Positions 7,724 to 16,854 of a stretch of DNA of 64,000 nt are shown in pieces. Source of the stretch: Paenibacillus phytorum (GTDB taxonomy: Bacteria; Bacillota; Bacilli; Paenibacillales; NBRC-103111). Below the pieces are notes generated by a model, which saw only the letters and a program-made list of their open reading frames with translations, searched no databases and was not told the origin of the DNA. Made by a program: the position numbers and the translations under genes. Each line of letters starts with the position of its first letter. Within the stretch, counting starts at the first letter, position 1. Location of the stretch: positions 1 through 64,000 of the forward strand of contig NZ_WHOA01000127.1 in the NCBI RefSeq assembly GCF_013141715.1, written 5' to 3'.

Positions 7724-9046
7724 CTATTTCTTGTTTTTGGATAAGTAGTCATTATGGCGCTTGACCGAATTCTTAAGGGTGTCATCTAAGGATTGTGCCT
7801 TCAGGAAATACTTTTCATATTCTTCTCTTCGCGCATCGACAACCTGTTGCGGAAGCGTTACTGTATACGTAGGGAATTTGCCGAATACAACCTTTTTGAG
7901 CGAATCTACATCATATGTTTTTTCATTGTCTCCAAGGAGCAGTTTAATTGCTTCTTCCACATTCGCATCCTTAGAAGAAGGAATGCGACCACCGGTAGCA
8001 AGCGGCATCATTCCGCCATCTGCATACCATTTCAAAAACTTCCAAGCTTGCTCTTTATTCTTCGAGTTTGGATTAATGGAAATAACGTCGCCAAGTCCTC
8101 CCGGATATTTAAATGATGACTGTTCTTTCGTCACTTTAGGAACCGTGGCAAAAGCAATCTTGAAGTTGCGAGGGAAATCTTTCATGTTATTTGAACTGCG
8201 GAATATAAACTCGCCCGCGCCCAGCATGGCTGTTTCGCCTTTTAAAAACATCGAATCGGTCGGCATTTTACTCGTCATTTGTTCGCCTAGAAGAGGCATT
8301 GATTTATCATTATGCATCATGTCGAACATAACTTCGTATGCCTTACGAACAGTCGGTTCGTCGAGGTTGGATGTCCCATCCGCTTTCGTGAATCCCGCTC
8401 CCGCACTTGCTCCATCAAAGAAGTTGGTGTATCCAGAAATATGTTCTGTAAAGCCCCAACGTGTGCCTTTTTTAAGCTTCGTCGCATATTGCTGCAAATC
8501 GGCCATCGTCCAATCTAACGCAGGAACGGCCAGCCCCGCTTCATCGAGTGCATTTTTGTTCAACCAAACGAAAGATACATTCTTTTTAGTGGGAAGACCG
8601 TAATACTTATCTTTTACTTTCCAGTCCTTTGCATCAGTGCCCATTTTATCGTCAATATTGTAGTCTTTAAATTCACTAAGATCGAGTGCTGTTCCAGCAT
8701 CAACACGTTTCGATAAACCCGATAAGGTATAGTTGACATATAAATCAATACCTTGATTTGTCGTAAGAGCCGTATCAAGCTTCAGATTACCGGCATCATC
8801 ATTGACAAAACGCTCATATTTCACCTGAATATCAGGGTTCTTTGCGTTCCAATTATCAACAACCAACTGCGGACCTGCTTCGGCTGGTACGCCACCCCAC
8901 ATCGTAAGCGTGACTGTTTTCTTAGCTTCTGAAGAAGCAGCAGGACTGTTCTTAGCGGCATTCTCACCCGATGAACCGCAGCCTGCTGTAACTCCCAACA
9001 CGATAGCCGCAGAGAGTAGACTAAGCGTTGTTTTCTTCATATTCAT
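7724..9046 (-). CDS. Extracellular sugar-binding lipoprotein (CUT1)
   Basis: 440 residues from ATG 9046, chosen because GGAGGGT lies seven bases upstream. The signal peptide MKKTTLSLLSAAIVLG is followed by the lipobox VTAGC, so the protein is lipid-anchored on the outer face. The rest fits the family 1 solute-binding fold: TLTMWGGVPAEAG near the N-terminus, YYGLPTKKNVSFVWLNKNAL and KEQAWKFLKWYADGG. It captures a sugar and delivers it to the two permeases downstream. The ligand is not readable. It is the first transporter gene after yesN, with a palindrome in the 119-bp gap. Confidence 0.92.
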   Translation of the reverse strand: MNMKKTTLSLLSAAIVLGVTAGCGSSGENAAKNSPAASSEAKKTVTLTMWGGVPAEAGPQLVVDNWNAKNPDIQVKYERFVNDDAGNLKLDTALTTNQGIDLYVNYTLSGLSKRVDAGTALDLSEFKDYNIDDKMGTDAKDWKVKDKYYGLPTKKNVSFVWLNKNALDEAGLAVPALDWTMADLQQYATKLKKGTRWGFTEHISGYTNFFDGASAGAGFTKADGTSNLDEPTVRKAYEVMFDMMHNDKSMPLLGEQMTSKMPTDSMFLKGETAMLGAGEFIFRSSNNMKDFPRNFKIAFATVPKVTKEQSSFKYPGGLGDVISINPNSKNKEQAWKFLKWYADGGMMPLATGGRIPSSKDANVEEAIKLLLGDNEKTYDVDSLKKVVFGKFPTYTVTLPQQVVDARREEYEKYFLKAQSLDDTLKNSVKRHNDYLSKNKK

Positions 9047-9121
9047 AACTTTGACCCTCCTGTATTTCATATCCTTACTGGTTACAAATCAACTATATCA
9101 CCAGCTTTTTAGGGTTCGAAG

Positions 9122-9137
9122 GAACAATGTATTGTTC
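9122..9137. promoter_or_regulatory. Palindrome upstream of sugar-binding protein gene
   Basis: GAACAATGTATTGTTC is an inverted repeat with 7-bp arms and a GT centre. It lies in the yesN-SBP gap about 76 bp before the SBP start. It could be a YesN-type operator or a short attenuating hairpin; no U-run follows on the minus strand, which favours an operator. Confidence 0.4.
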
Positions 9138-9165
9138 TTTTAGCACAAAAGTTTGATTTGATTCT

Positions 9166-10626
9166 TCATAACTTCGCATTTTGTTGTCTGAAAATACTTG
9201 GCGGCATGCCGACTTCTCTCCGAAATATGCGAGCGAAGTAATTCTCATTGGCAAAACCAACATTTGCCCCGATTTGAGCAACTGGTTGATCCGTGTGCAG
9301 CAGCAGGTGACAAGCCTTTTCAATGCGAAGCCCCATGATATATTCTGTTATGGTTTTACCGGTTTTTTTCTTAAAAAGGACACTCAAATATTTATCATCC
9401 ATCGTTGCAATACCTGCAAGCAGCGACAACGGCATCTCTTCTTCAAAATGTTGATTCATATAGGCAATGACTTTATTTATTTCAGCATGATCCGTAACCT
9501 CATAGTTTGTTGCCTTCCAATGTACCATGTACATATCGATTTTCTGTTTAAAAAGGATCCCTGCCTCCCTATGAGAAAGAGCCTCTACAAAGGCATTTGG
9601 CGAGTCAATTGTCGTGAATGTGAGCTCTGCAAACTTGCGATCCAAACGCAGCATTATTTCTTTTACACGAAGTAAAGACAGTTCAACGCCCCTCATCCAC
9701 GCCCAGATTTCCTGCCATGAAAGATCGAGTAACCCCTGGTTCATTTGCTCAAAAGCTTGGATTAAGTTTTTCTCAAGCGACCAAGGCAGATTGGTATACG
9801 CATGAGCCTTTACGGTTTTGGGCTGGTGGAAAAAAATGCCCGCTCTACCTGCATACCATAGTTCAGTCAATCGAGAAACCATGGTTTTCCAAACCGTGTG
9901 AATATCCTCATCAGACAACCGCTCTGAGATTAAAACAACGAAATCGTAACGCTGCTCGGAGTCCCTTATTCTAATCTTTGTTTCCTCTGGAACAGCGCAT
10001 AGGACCGTGGTCAGCCCCATCTTGGTAAAAAGATGCATCCTTGCATTCATTTCCGTATCGAATAAAGGCAGTTGCAGCAAATCTTGCTTATCGAAAATGG
10101 TTTGTCCATGCAAAACAAGGATAAGTAGATTGGGGTTAAAAGAATCCCGAATAAAAGCCGGGCTTTCAATCGTCCGTACCTGATCGTTAGGTTCGTTATA
10201 TAAAATCTCACAGTAATCGTCTATTTCTTGAGAAATAAGACGCAAGTTTCTTTCTAACTCCCGTTTTACCTTTGTCAGCGCTTCAGTCATTTTCTCCGGA
10301 GTCAAATAAAGCTTAAGCACATAACCCGATGCCCCTAGCTCCATCGCTTGTTGGATAAACTCAAACTCATTCATGACAGTGAGCATGACGAAGGCTGTTC
10401 CTAAATTCTCCCGGCGAACCTGCGCAAGAAGCTCTACACCATTCATGACAGGCATCATAATATCGCAAATAACCAAATCCGGCTGTTTATTCCTGATGAA
10501 TTCCATGGCTTCTTGGCCATTTCCGCATTCCTCTATCACCTTGAAGCCATTTTCCTCCCAAGGCATTCCCTTTCGGATACTTCGTCTCACGAAGGCTTCA
10601 TCTTCTACCAAGAGAACTGTCCACAT
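9166..10626 (-). CDS. YesN-type response regulator (REC + AraC HTH)
   Basis: A 486-residue response regulator. The receiver domain (1-120) has acidic residues E8-D9, the phosphoacceptor D55 in DLVICDIMMP, and a YVLKLYL region where K105 would be the conserved lysine. A long linker of about 250 residues precedes a C-terminal AraC-type DNA-binding domain (about 385-486), with LAGIATMDDKYLSVLFKKKTGKT and GANVGFANENYFARIFRREVG. It is co-transcribed with the kinase, its start lying inside the end of yesM with 29 bp overlap; its own GGAG is present in the yesM 3' end. It is expected to activate the downstream sugar transporter operon. Confidence 0.92.
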   Translation of the reverse strand: MWTVLLVEDEAFVRRSIRKGMPWEENGFKVIEECGNGQEAMEFIRNKQPDLVICDIMMPVMNGVELLAQVRRENLGTAFVMLTVMNEFEFIQQAMELGASGYVLKLYLTPEKMTEALTKVKRELERNLRLISQEIDDYCEILYNEPNDQVRTIESPAFIRDSFNPNLLILVLHGQTIFDKQDLLQLPLFDTEMNARMHLFTKMGLTTVLCAVPEETKIRIRDSEQRYDFVVLISERLSDEDIHTVWKTMVSRLTELWYAGRAGIFFHQPKTVKAHAYTNLPWSLEKNLIQAFEQMNQGLLDLSWQEIWAWMRGVELSLLRVKEIMLRLDRKFAELTFTTIDSPNAFVEALSHREAGILFKQKIDMYMVHWKATNYEVTDHAEINKVIAYMNQHFEEEMPLSLLAGIATMDDKYLSVLFKKKTGKTITEYIMGLRIEKACHLLLHTDQPVAQIGANVGFANENYFARIFRREVGMPPSIFRQQNAKL

Positions 10627-12385
10627 GTAAGCTTTCTCCTTTCGAATAGGGTGGAGACAACAAGAACGGAATGCGAATGCGAACTAATGTCCCAATTGGG
10701 ATGGATTCTATCGACAAAGTTCCTTCTTTTCGAAACAGGAGTACTAGTCTCTCTTCGAGATTTTTCAAGGCAATGCCATTTCCAGTACTGGAGGTTGACC
10801 CTGCATTACCTACTCCAACGCCGTTATCCTCTACTTCGATAACAAGCTTATTTTCTTGTTTTTGAACTCTAATTTGGATACTGCCTGCCCTCTCGATCTT
10901 AGCAAACCCATGATAAATACTATTCTCAATTAGCGGCTGCAAGCTCAATTTAGGAATAAGCGCATGGCGAAGCTCTGGGTCAAATGTGATATGCACATCG
11001 AATTCGCGGTCATAGCGAAGCTGCTGAATACGAATGTATCTTTGGGCAAGTTCAATCTCATGCTCTAGATGAATTAAATCCACATCCAATCGCATTCCTG
11101 CTTCCAATAACTTGCCGAGCGATTCGCATACTTCAGGAATTTGATGATTACCAAGTTCAATGGCAAGCCATTTCACCGTATTTAACGTGTTTAACAGAAA
11201 GTGCGGGTTCATCTGTGACAAAAGCATTTGGAACCGCATAGCCTCCTTGTGGCGTTCTTCCTCTTTTAACCGATTAAGAAGACTCTCCACATCTCTGACC
11301 ATCTTATTAAAAGCCTGAATAAAGGTTAGAATTTCACCTTTATAGCTTTCCTCAGGCAATTGAATCTTCAGATTCCGCTTCACGACATCGGACATTTTTT
11401 TCTGCAAAAGCTGCAGGGGTCTAGTGATCGTGGTCGAGATCAGAAAGGTCATGACAATAAAGAGGACGGCAATAATCACTGTTGTCAAAAAGTAGGATTG
11501 CTGCAGCTGATTCACTTTGTGAAACAGAAATTTGGTTGGGATGCTCTTGACTAGATACCAATTCAAGCTCGGAATTTTAGAATAACTAATGATGTGATCA
11601 TTCTCTACCTTACTTCCAGTCGGCTCCCAACCTAACGTATTCATTGGGTTTGGCAGCGCAAGAGCATTGGATGTGTTGCTGCGCCCATAGATTTCTCCTT
11701 CTGCGGAAGCCAATACATACAATTCATCATTCATCGGGCTTGGAATAGCGCTTCGAAGCCAACTTTGATAGTCAACGCCGATTCTTACAACAGCATATAC
11801 CCGATTATTTTCATCTCGTAATCCTTTATACATGGTTAATAAGGAGGGTTGGATACCAAAAGCTGAGGTTAGCCCGCCTTCTTCTAGCTGCCATTTGGAG
11901 AGGGACTTTCCAAGGAAAGCATCCTGTATCACTGGCATTGCCGAAAGAGCAGCGTGGCTTAATATATGAGTAGGTCCATAGGATGTGTAAACATGATCTT
12001 CCTCATCGAGAACCGTATAGTAGACGTAGGAATTGGCAATAAACACACTATTATTAATAGCATTAAACTTCTCTTCAATTTTCTGTCTTTGTTGGAAAGA
12101 GGCATAAGATCCACCCGCTTCTGGATTTTTCAAAATCGCAGTTACAAAAGAATCCTGTTCAATCAGGGTAAAGGTCTTCTCTGAAACACTTAATAAACTG
12201 CCAAGAGAGGATGTAATCGTTGTCATTTGTTCGAGATTTTGGCTGCTAACTTGTTCTCTCATTAACGTCTCAAACTTTTGAACGTGCGTCATATTTAAGA
12301 TAATGATGGGCAGCAGAATAACAAGTAGGAAAGCTAAGAACAGCTTGTACTTTAACGTTTGTGGTATGAAATGTCTCAATTTCAT
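10598..12385 (-). CDS. YesM-type sensor histidine kinase
   Basis: 595 residues from ATG 12385 (MKLRHFIPQTLKYKLF), preceded by AAGGGGA; longer starts would run into the terminator of the next gene. The order is TM1 (about 13-31), an extracytoplasmic dCache-like sensor region (35-298), TM2 (about 299-318), HAMP (319-375), His_kinase domain with phospho-acceptor H395 in QMNPHFLLNTLN, and HATPase with LIENSIYHGF and a GNGIALKNLEERL box. It phosphorylates the YesN-type regulator encoded next. The signal is probably a sugar or the loaded binding protein, by analogy with this family. Confidence 0.92.
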   Translation of the reverse strand: MKLRHFIPQTLKYKLFLAFLLVILLPIIILNMTHVQKFETLMREQVSSQNLEQMTTITSSLGSLLSVSEKTFTLIEQDSFVTAILKNPEAGGSYASFQQRQKIEEKFNAINNSVFIANSYVYYTVLDEEDHVYTSYGPTHILSHAALSAMPVIQDAFLGKSLSKWQLEEGGLTSAFGIQPSLLTMYKGLRDENNRVYAVVRIGVDYQSWLRSAIPSPMNDELYVLASAEGEIYGRSNTSNALALPNPMNTLGWEPTGSKVENDHIISYSKIPSLNWYLVKSIPTKFLFHKVNQLQQSYFLTTVIIAVLFIVMTFLISTTITRPLQLLQKKMSDVVKRNLKIQLPEESYKGEILTFIQAFNKMVRDVESLLNRLKEEERHKEAMRFQMLLSQMNPHFLLNTLNTVKWLAIELGNHQIPEVCESLGKLLEAGMRLDVDLIHLEHEIELAQRYIRIQQLRYDREFDVHITFDPELRHALIPKLSLQPLIENSIYHGFAKIERAGSIQIRVQKQENKLVIEVEDNGVGVGNAGSTSSTGNGIALKNLEERLVLLFRKEGTLSIESIPIGTLVRIRIPFLLSPPYSKGESLHVDSSLGRR

Positions 12386-12443
12386 TGTCCATTGTCCCCT
12401 TATGATGTTTATATGGGTCAAGTATACTTGCTTGTTCATTAAA

Positions 12444-12485
12444 AACAAAGAGACTGGCATGATTTTCCGCCAGTCTCTTTGTTTA
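12444..12485 (-). terminator. Terminator after M24 peptidase gene
   Basis: A perfect 16-bp stem, AAACAAAGAGACTGGC (12444-12459) with GCCAGTCTCTTTGTTT (12470-12485), lies 11 bases past the peptidase stop. On the minus strand it is followed by a short U-rich end (TTTTTA). It separates the peptidase transcript from the yesM operon. Confidence 0.8.
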
Positions 12486-12496
12486 TGGAAAAATCG

Positions 12497-13684
12497 TTAT
12501 ACTCGGAGAATACCTTCCCTCGAAATGGTCAGCTTTTCATAACCATTTTCGGTAATCAAATACGTATCCTCAATACCAACCACCCCGCGACCAGGGAAGG
12601 TGAATTTGGGTTCGATCGCGATGACCATGCCGGGCGCCAGCGGGTATTTGAAGCCTTTGGCGAGAACAGGCAGTTCGTCGATTTCGAGCCCAATGCCATG
12701 ACCAAGGAATTTCACTTGGTCGGCGCCGTACCCCATGAAGTGGGCGCTTAGCCCCGCTTCCTGCACTTGATCCAGCGCGAGCAGATACAGATGCTCGGCG
12801 ATAACGCCAGGCTGCAGCCTGGCTTCCGTGGCGCGAAGCACCTGCTCCGCCACGTCATAGGCCCGCTGCAGCTCAGGGTCTAGATCGCCGATCACGAGCG
12901 TGCGCGTCTGATCGATGAGATAGCCGTCGATCGAGCAGCCGATATCGACGAGAATCGGTTCGCCGCGCCCAATCAGCGCGCGGCCCGAGCTTTGCGGGCT
13001 GGACGGGTGGAGCCCCGTGCCCCCGGCCGGCCCGTCAAAATAGGTGGGCACCGCTGCCGCCGCGCCTGCCGCTACCATTCCGGTTATCAACTCGGAATTG
13101 TACGCGCGCATGCGCATCAGCCCTTGGTGCCCGCGCAGCCGGAGCTGATGCTCAATGAGCGCCATCAGCTCAAACTCCGCCATCCCCTCACGAATGTGGG
13201 GGATGACCGCTTCCAGCGCTGCGTCGACGACGCGCGCAGCCGCTCGAATCGCCGTGACTTCGTCCGGCGATTTGATCATCCGCTGCTCGCGCACGAGCAG
13301 CGAGCCGTCCTCCCAGGCCGCGCCGGGCAGCGCGGCCTGCAGCCTTAAATACAGCTGGACGGGTAACACGTCCAGCTCAGTCGCGATCCGCAGCGGCGAA
13401 GCCGCGGATCCACATCCACCCGCGCAGCGCGCGCGAAGACGCTCGCCCAGCGTCTTCAAAGACCCCAGCGCTTCCACGGCCGCTGACGCTTCCTCCTCCG
13501 CTCGGACCAAACTTCGGCGTACGAGGTATAGCGCGTCTCCCTCCGCCGGAATAAACAAATACCCCGTCTGCATCGATCCGCAGTAGTAATATATATCGAC
13601 GTTGTTCGTGACCAAGAAGCCGGACCAACCCCGCTGGATCATCTCACGCTGCAGCGCCTGCTGCCGTTGCTGGAAAATAGTCAT
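12497..13684 (-). CDS. M24-family Xaa-Pro aminopeptidase-like metallopeptidase
   Basis: A 395-residue cytoplasmic peptidase. Creatinase N-terminal domain (about 5-130), then the pita-bread catalytic domain (140-390). Metal ligands are all present: D247 in ILVDIGCSIDG, D258 in YLIDQTRT, H329 in FLGHGIG, E358 in AIEPKF and E372 in GIEDTYL. It should cleave N-terminal residues next to proline or a related bond, but the exact substrate is open. The gene stands alone between terminators and is visibly richer in G+C than its neighbours from about 12.6 to 13.5 kb, with Ala/Gly-rich stretches, a hint of different history or codon selection. Confidence 0.9.
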   Translation of the reverse strand: MTIFQQRQQALQREMIQRGWSGFLVTNNVDIYYYCGSMQTGYLFIPAEGDALYLVRRSLVRAEEEASAAVEALGSLKTLGERLRARCAGGCGSAASPLRIATELDVLPVQLYLRLQAALPGAAWEDGSLLVREQRMIKSPDEVTAIRAAARVVDAALEAVIPHIREGMAEFELMALIEHQLRLRGHQGLMRMRAYNSELITGMVAAGAAAAVPTYFDGPAGGTGLHPSSPQSSGRALIGRGEPILVDIGCSIDGYLIDQTRTLVIGDLDPELQRAYDVAEQVLRATEARLQPGVIAEHLYLLALDQVQEAGLSAHFMGYGADQVKFLGHGIGLEIDELPVLAKGFKYPLAPGMVIAIEPKFTFPGRGVVGIEDTYLITENGYEKLTISREGILRV

Positions 13685-13759
13685 ATGTATCTCTCCTTAT
13701 AACCCTGATTCACACCTCACCCTCTCATTATACAATGAAATAACCTCTATCGATGCAAA

Positions 13760-14242
13760 TCAAAATACCATCTCCGCCGAAGACTTAATCGTCCAAGTTA
13801 TCGGCTGCAAAACCGTATAAGTCCTTGGAAACTCCAAGCGAATAAACATAATCACACCAGGCCGATCCAGAGTAACAGAGTAACCATTTCCCGCATCCAC
13901 ATACGTATAAGGAAATACCTCATTATCATTAATAATCTTAAATAATTCCACGACAACCCTGCTGCGCAAAAACGTATTCGGCAGCGGATCATTCGCCGTA
14001 TTTAATCTTAAATTAGCTTGCAAATATTGCATAGCCACATCTCTAGCCTTCGTCTCATCAATACTGTGAATACCGCTTGCCAGCTTTACTTGATCACTTT
14101 GCTGAGCCGCCGCATGCACCGAGTTATTCAATGCATGCTTCCCGTGAAAGAGCGTATGCATCGCCAATTCTTCATCCGTTTGCAGCCCATATAGCGACAT
14201 AAAGACGACGCTCATCAAGACGATTAAAAGCAGTTTATACAA
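13760..14242 (-). CDS. TadE-like membrane-anchored minor pilin/pseudopilin
   Basis: 160 residues with an N-terminal membrane segment (MYKLLLIVLMSVVFMSLYGL). Then comes a segment typical of Tad pseudopilins: the helical stretch LNNSVHAAAQQSDQVKLASG, then HSIDETKARDVAMQYLQANLRL. The extracytoplasmic C-terminal part ends in strand-rich sequence. It has no cysteine after the anchor. The gene is the last of the Tad cluster, 17 bp after the 141-residue protein. The family call is by layout and position; the exact TadE/F/G assignment is not possible from sequence alone. Confidence 0.65.
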   Translation of the reverse strand: MYKLLLIVLMSVVFMSLYGLQTDEELAMHTLFHGKHALNNSVHAAAQQSDQVKLASGIHSIDETKARDVAMQYLQANLRLNTANDPLPNTFLRSRVVVELFKIINDNEVFPYTYVDAGNGYSVTLDRPGVIMFIRLEFPRTYTVLQPITWTIKSSAEMVF

Positions 14243-14259
14243 GACATCACCTCGGGCCC

Positions 14260-14685
14260 TTAAGGCACATACTCACTCATCTTCATGCCTGTTGCCCCCA
14301 TACGATCCGATCCGGAAGGGACCGTAATTCCGACAAGCTGATCAATGACAAAAAGTCGATGATACGGATACGTCATTTTCAAACTCAATCCCGTTCCTCG
14401 CCAAACGGGCATTCCTGGATCCATTCCTCCGACCCCCGTAGTCGTATTTACCGAGTAAACGAGATCTCCCGGAATGAAGCCTCTTTCCGCCATCCGATCC
14501 TTTGATTCCTGAATCATGGTGCTATTAATATAACCGTGCCTGCCATTAGCACCGATTTCAAGCAAATAATCGACTTCTTTTTGCAAAACAGCCTGCCGAA
14601 CAATAATGACATGCTTATACACCGGCGCAAACATAAACCAACAAAGCATCGTCGCAAAAAGGATAAACACCAAAATCTGCTTCAT
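14260..14685 (-). CDS. Tad-cluster membrane-anchored protein
   Basis: 141 residues with one N-terminal hydrophobic segment (MKQILVFILFATMLCWFMFAPVY), then about 120 extracytoplasmic residues containing a Gly-rich NTTTGVGGMDPGMP loop. I do not recognise a named family. Its ATG overlaps the TGA of the preceding tiny gene (ATGA), which shows translational coupling and places it firmly in the pilus operon. It is probably a minor pilin-like or assembly protein. Confidence 0.65.
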   Translation of the reverse strand: MKQILVFILFATMLCWFMFAPVYKHVIIVRQAVLQKEVDYLLEIGANGRHGYINSTMIQESKDRMAERGFIPGDLVYSVNTTTGVGGMDPGMPVWRGTGLSLKMTYPYHRLFVIDQLVGITVPSGSDRMGATGMKMSEYVP

Positions 14686-14828
14686 GGGTTAATCCGCTCA
14701 ATCGTCCCATTGATCCTTGCTCCGCTGTTGCTTACTTGCTTCCGAGTACCTGTGCTTCCACCAACCACACTGTTATATATAACAATCACCACCATAATCA
14801 ACATCACCGTAACGAGGATCGATCTCAC
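14682..14828 (-). CDS. Tiny membrane peptide 2 of Tad cluster (48 aa)
   Basis: A short gene found by reading the gap. It starts at GTG 14828 with GGAAG eight bases upstream and ends at a TGA that overlaps the next gene's ATG. The peptide begins MRSILVTVMLIMVVIVIY, a single membrane helix, then a polar tail of about 28 residues rich in Ser, Gly and Asn. Its N-terminus is clearly similar to the neighbouring 49-residue peptide (MRNILITVMMLIVVAFLF), so the two are paralogues. They are placed where Flp-type pilins or minor pilins would be, but no GxxxxE(Y) processing site is seen. Confidence 0.65.
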   Translation of the reverse strand: MRSILVTVMLIMVVIVIYNSVVGGSTGTRKQVSNSGARINGTIERINP

Positions 14829-14841
14829 AACAAATCTTCCA

Positions 14842-14991
14842 TCACGGCCTTAATGCCGTAATATCCGTATTTGCCTGCGTTCCGTGCGTCGAAATATTCC
14901 GCCTCATCCCTGTCGACCCATCATTAATAATCGATGTAAAAAGAAATGCCACAACAATTAGCATCATAACTGTGATCAATATATTCCTCAT
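14842..14991 (-). CDS. Tiny membrane peptide 1 of Tad cluster (49 aa)
   Basis: A short gene found by reading the gap after tadC. It starts at ATG 14991 with AGGGAAG seven bases upstream and ends at TGA 14842-14844, 13 bp before the GTG of its paralogue. The peptide has an N-terminal membrane helix MRNILITVMMLIVVAFLF and a tail containing DGSTGMRRN and ending TDITALRP. The tight spacing, good ribosome sites and paralogy with the next gene support both being real. The function is unknown; minor pilin or small structural subunit is the working idea. Confidence 0.65.
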   Translation of the reverse strand: MRNILITVMMLIVVAFLFTSIINDGSTGMRRNISTHGTQANTDITALRP

Positions 14992-15006
14992 AACTTCCCT
15001 CTTTCC

Positions 15007-15906
15007 TTAGTTAATTGCATTAAATAATCGTTGGCCTTCAGCAATCCACGGGTACATGAATACCCGAAATGTGTTCAAAATCGGCAGTCCTGCTAATACA
15101 AACAAAAGATAAGACACGGTTTCTTTTTTACTGTCTCGAACCAGTTCCATTTTTTCTTTATAGTCCTGGATTCTTTGCTTCAACAACTCGTAGTAGCTGC
15201 CATGTTCATTCAACCTCAAAGCGTTAAGCGTTTCCCCAAAGCTATGTGCTTCGTCTGTCCCTAGTCTGATTTTAAAATGGTTAATAGCCTGTTCCGAGCC
15301 TTGATACCATTCATTCAACATTAACTGAAAGTGTGGTCGGATAGAGCGCGTTTGTGAAACACATAAAGATAGCTTGGCATGTAAATTCAGCCCAGAATCG
15401 TTGTAATAGAGGAGATGATGACTAATCACGTAAATCTCACGGACTATTCGATGCGCTCGCTTTTCCTTTAATTGAGCCAGCACCTTTTTGTCAAAAAACA
15501 AAAAAACGAGTACGCAAGTAGTCCCAACCATGACATAAATCGGCTGTATATACAAAGTTAGCATCGGCTGCTGCAGAGCTAAATAAGCTACGACACCGAG
15601 CAAAAGTGCGCCACCCATCCCTATCCTTCTCACACCTTCATACAGGTTAGCATTCATCCAAATACCGCACCCCAGCAGCAGTTGACGCTTTTCCTCCACG
15701 ATTTTCGTACTCATACCTAAGCATGAGAACAGCCATGAAGGAAGTTTTGTTTCTTGCAGTGCTCTTTTGACATGTAGTGATCTCCATCTCTTCTTACGTG
15801 CAGGCATATGCATGAAAAAGTGATAAAAAATAGTCATAAAAAGAAGAAAGAGCAGCAAATTAGAAACCATCTGCAGATTAGCTAGTTGCGTGCTTTCAAT
15901 AATCAT
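15007..15906 (-). CDS. TadC-like type II secretion F-domain membrane protein
   Basis: 299 residues. An N-terminal membrane segment (about 10-32), two further segments near 95-140, a cytoplasmic region with the T2SSF pattern (RIVREIYVISHHLLYYNDSGLNLHAKLSLC) and a C-terminal pair of segments ending LLFVLAGLPILNTFRVFMYPW. It is the inner-membrane platform protein that pairs with the TadB-like product encoded 13 bp upstream, against which the CpaF ATPase drives subunit assembly. The sequence is divergent from textbook TadC, as is common in Bacillales clusters. Confidence 0.75.
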   Translation of the reverse strand: MIIESTQLANLQMVSNLLLFLLFMTIFYHFFMHMPARKKRWRSLHVKRALQETKLPSWLFSCLGMSTKIVEEKRQLLLGCGIWMNANLYEGVRRIGMGGALLLGVVAYLALQQPMLTLYIQPIYVMVGTTCVLVFLFFDKKVLAQLKEKRAHRIVREIYVISHHLLYYNDSGLNLHAKLSLCVSQTRSIRPHFQLMLNEWYQGSEQAINHFKIRLGTDEAHSFGETLNALRLNEHGSYYELLKQRIQDYKEKMELVRDSKKETVSYLLFVLAGLPILNTFRVFMYPWIAEGQRLFNAIN

Positions 15907-15919
15907 TGCAGCAAATCCC

Positions 15920-16852
15920 TCACATTCTACGCATAGATAAGTACATGCCCATTAAAAACGAAACAAAAATGAGGAGAAGCGCGTCAAGAATCATGTTTCG
16001 TCCACCAGGGTCAACAATATAATACAAATAAGCGTTCTCCGTGTTTACCTTGAAATTAATAAATAAGAATAAGGCAAGAAACAATATCGGCGTAAAATTA
16101 GCAATACGTATCTCCAAAAGTCGATTTCTTTCCAACTGATCGAATCGCTGCGCTTTCCGCATATCGACAATCAAATCCTTTAAGCTTTCACCGACAAAGC
16201 TCCCTTCCGTCAAAGCAACACGCATGACTCCGACAAAATAATCGGCCCATGTATGGCCCAAAGTGAGTGAGAAAATGCGTAAGCTCTCCTCTGTATCCCT
16301 TTGCGTCATGAGATTACGATATAATTGTTCAAATACGGGCTTGATCGGATAAAGAATTCGATTCTCTTCTAAACAATATTTAAGAGCCATTTTCATATTT
16401 TTATTTGGATCCACCATATAGTACTGATAGAACACTTCAACGGCCGGAAGAAACTCCAATCGAGTTTGCAGTCTGACACTGACCAGCTTCAACCGAAGCA
16501 GCATATAAGGAAGTGAAATACAGATCGAAGTAACGATAACGACCCCTTTTAACGTCTGAAAAAACAACATCCCCGCCACCAATCCTACTAAAAACAAAAC
16601 GAAACTAACTGTCATAATGCCTCGCATGCTCATTTTGGATTCGACGGATTCCATCATTTCCTTTATATGCTTAAATAAAGAGCTCCTATTTCCCAAATAT
16701 TCGCTGAATCTAGCGACTAACGTGGAGGTTTTGACATAATGCAGCCTATATCTGGCTTTGCGTTGTCGGATAAGTACATGTAATAGCGATTGAATAAGTA
16801 CAAAAACTAGAACAAATAACAACAAGAGAAAGACATATTTGGCGAAAATCAT
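15920..16852 (-). CDS. TadB-like type II secretion F-domain membrane protein
   Basis: 310 residues with an N-terminal membrane helix (about 5-25), a central pair (about 80-122) and a C-terminal pair (about 250-305). Between them is a helical cytoplasmic part of T2SSF type, with AVEVFYQYYMVDPNKNMKMALKYCLEEN and a second helical repeat EGSFVGESLKDLIVDMRKAQRFDQ. It starts two bases after the cpaF stop, so the genes are coupled. It forms the assembly platform together with the TadC-like protein. Confidence 0.78.
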   Translation of the reverse strand: MIFAKYVFLLLLFVLVFVLIQSLLHVLIRQRKARYRLHYVKTSTLVARFSEYLGNRSSLFKHIKEMMESVESKMSMRGIMTVSFVLFLVGLVAGMLFFQTLKGVVIVTSICISLPYMLLRLKLVSVRLQTRLEFLPAVEVFYQYYMVDPNKNMKMALKYCLEENRILYPIKPVFEQLYRNLMTQRDTEESLRIFSLTLGHTWADYFVGVMRVALTEGSFVGESLKDLIVDMRKAQRFDQLERNRLLEIRIANFTPILFLALFLFINFKVNTENAYLYYIVDPGGRNMILDALLLIFVSFLMGMYLSMRRM

Positions 16853-16854
16853 GG

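Noticed and set aside
7761..8603. 280-codon plus-strand frame over the sugar-binding gene
   Set aside because: Antisense of a clear lipoprotein gene; no family motif.
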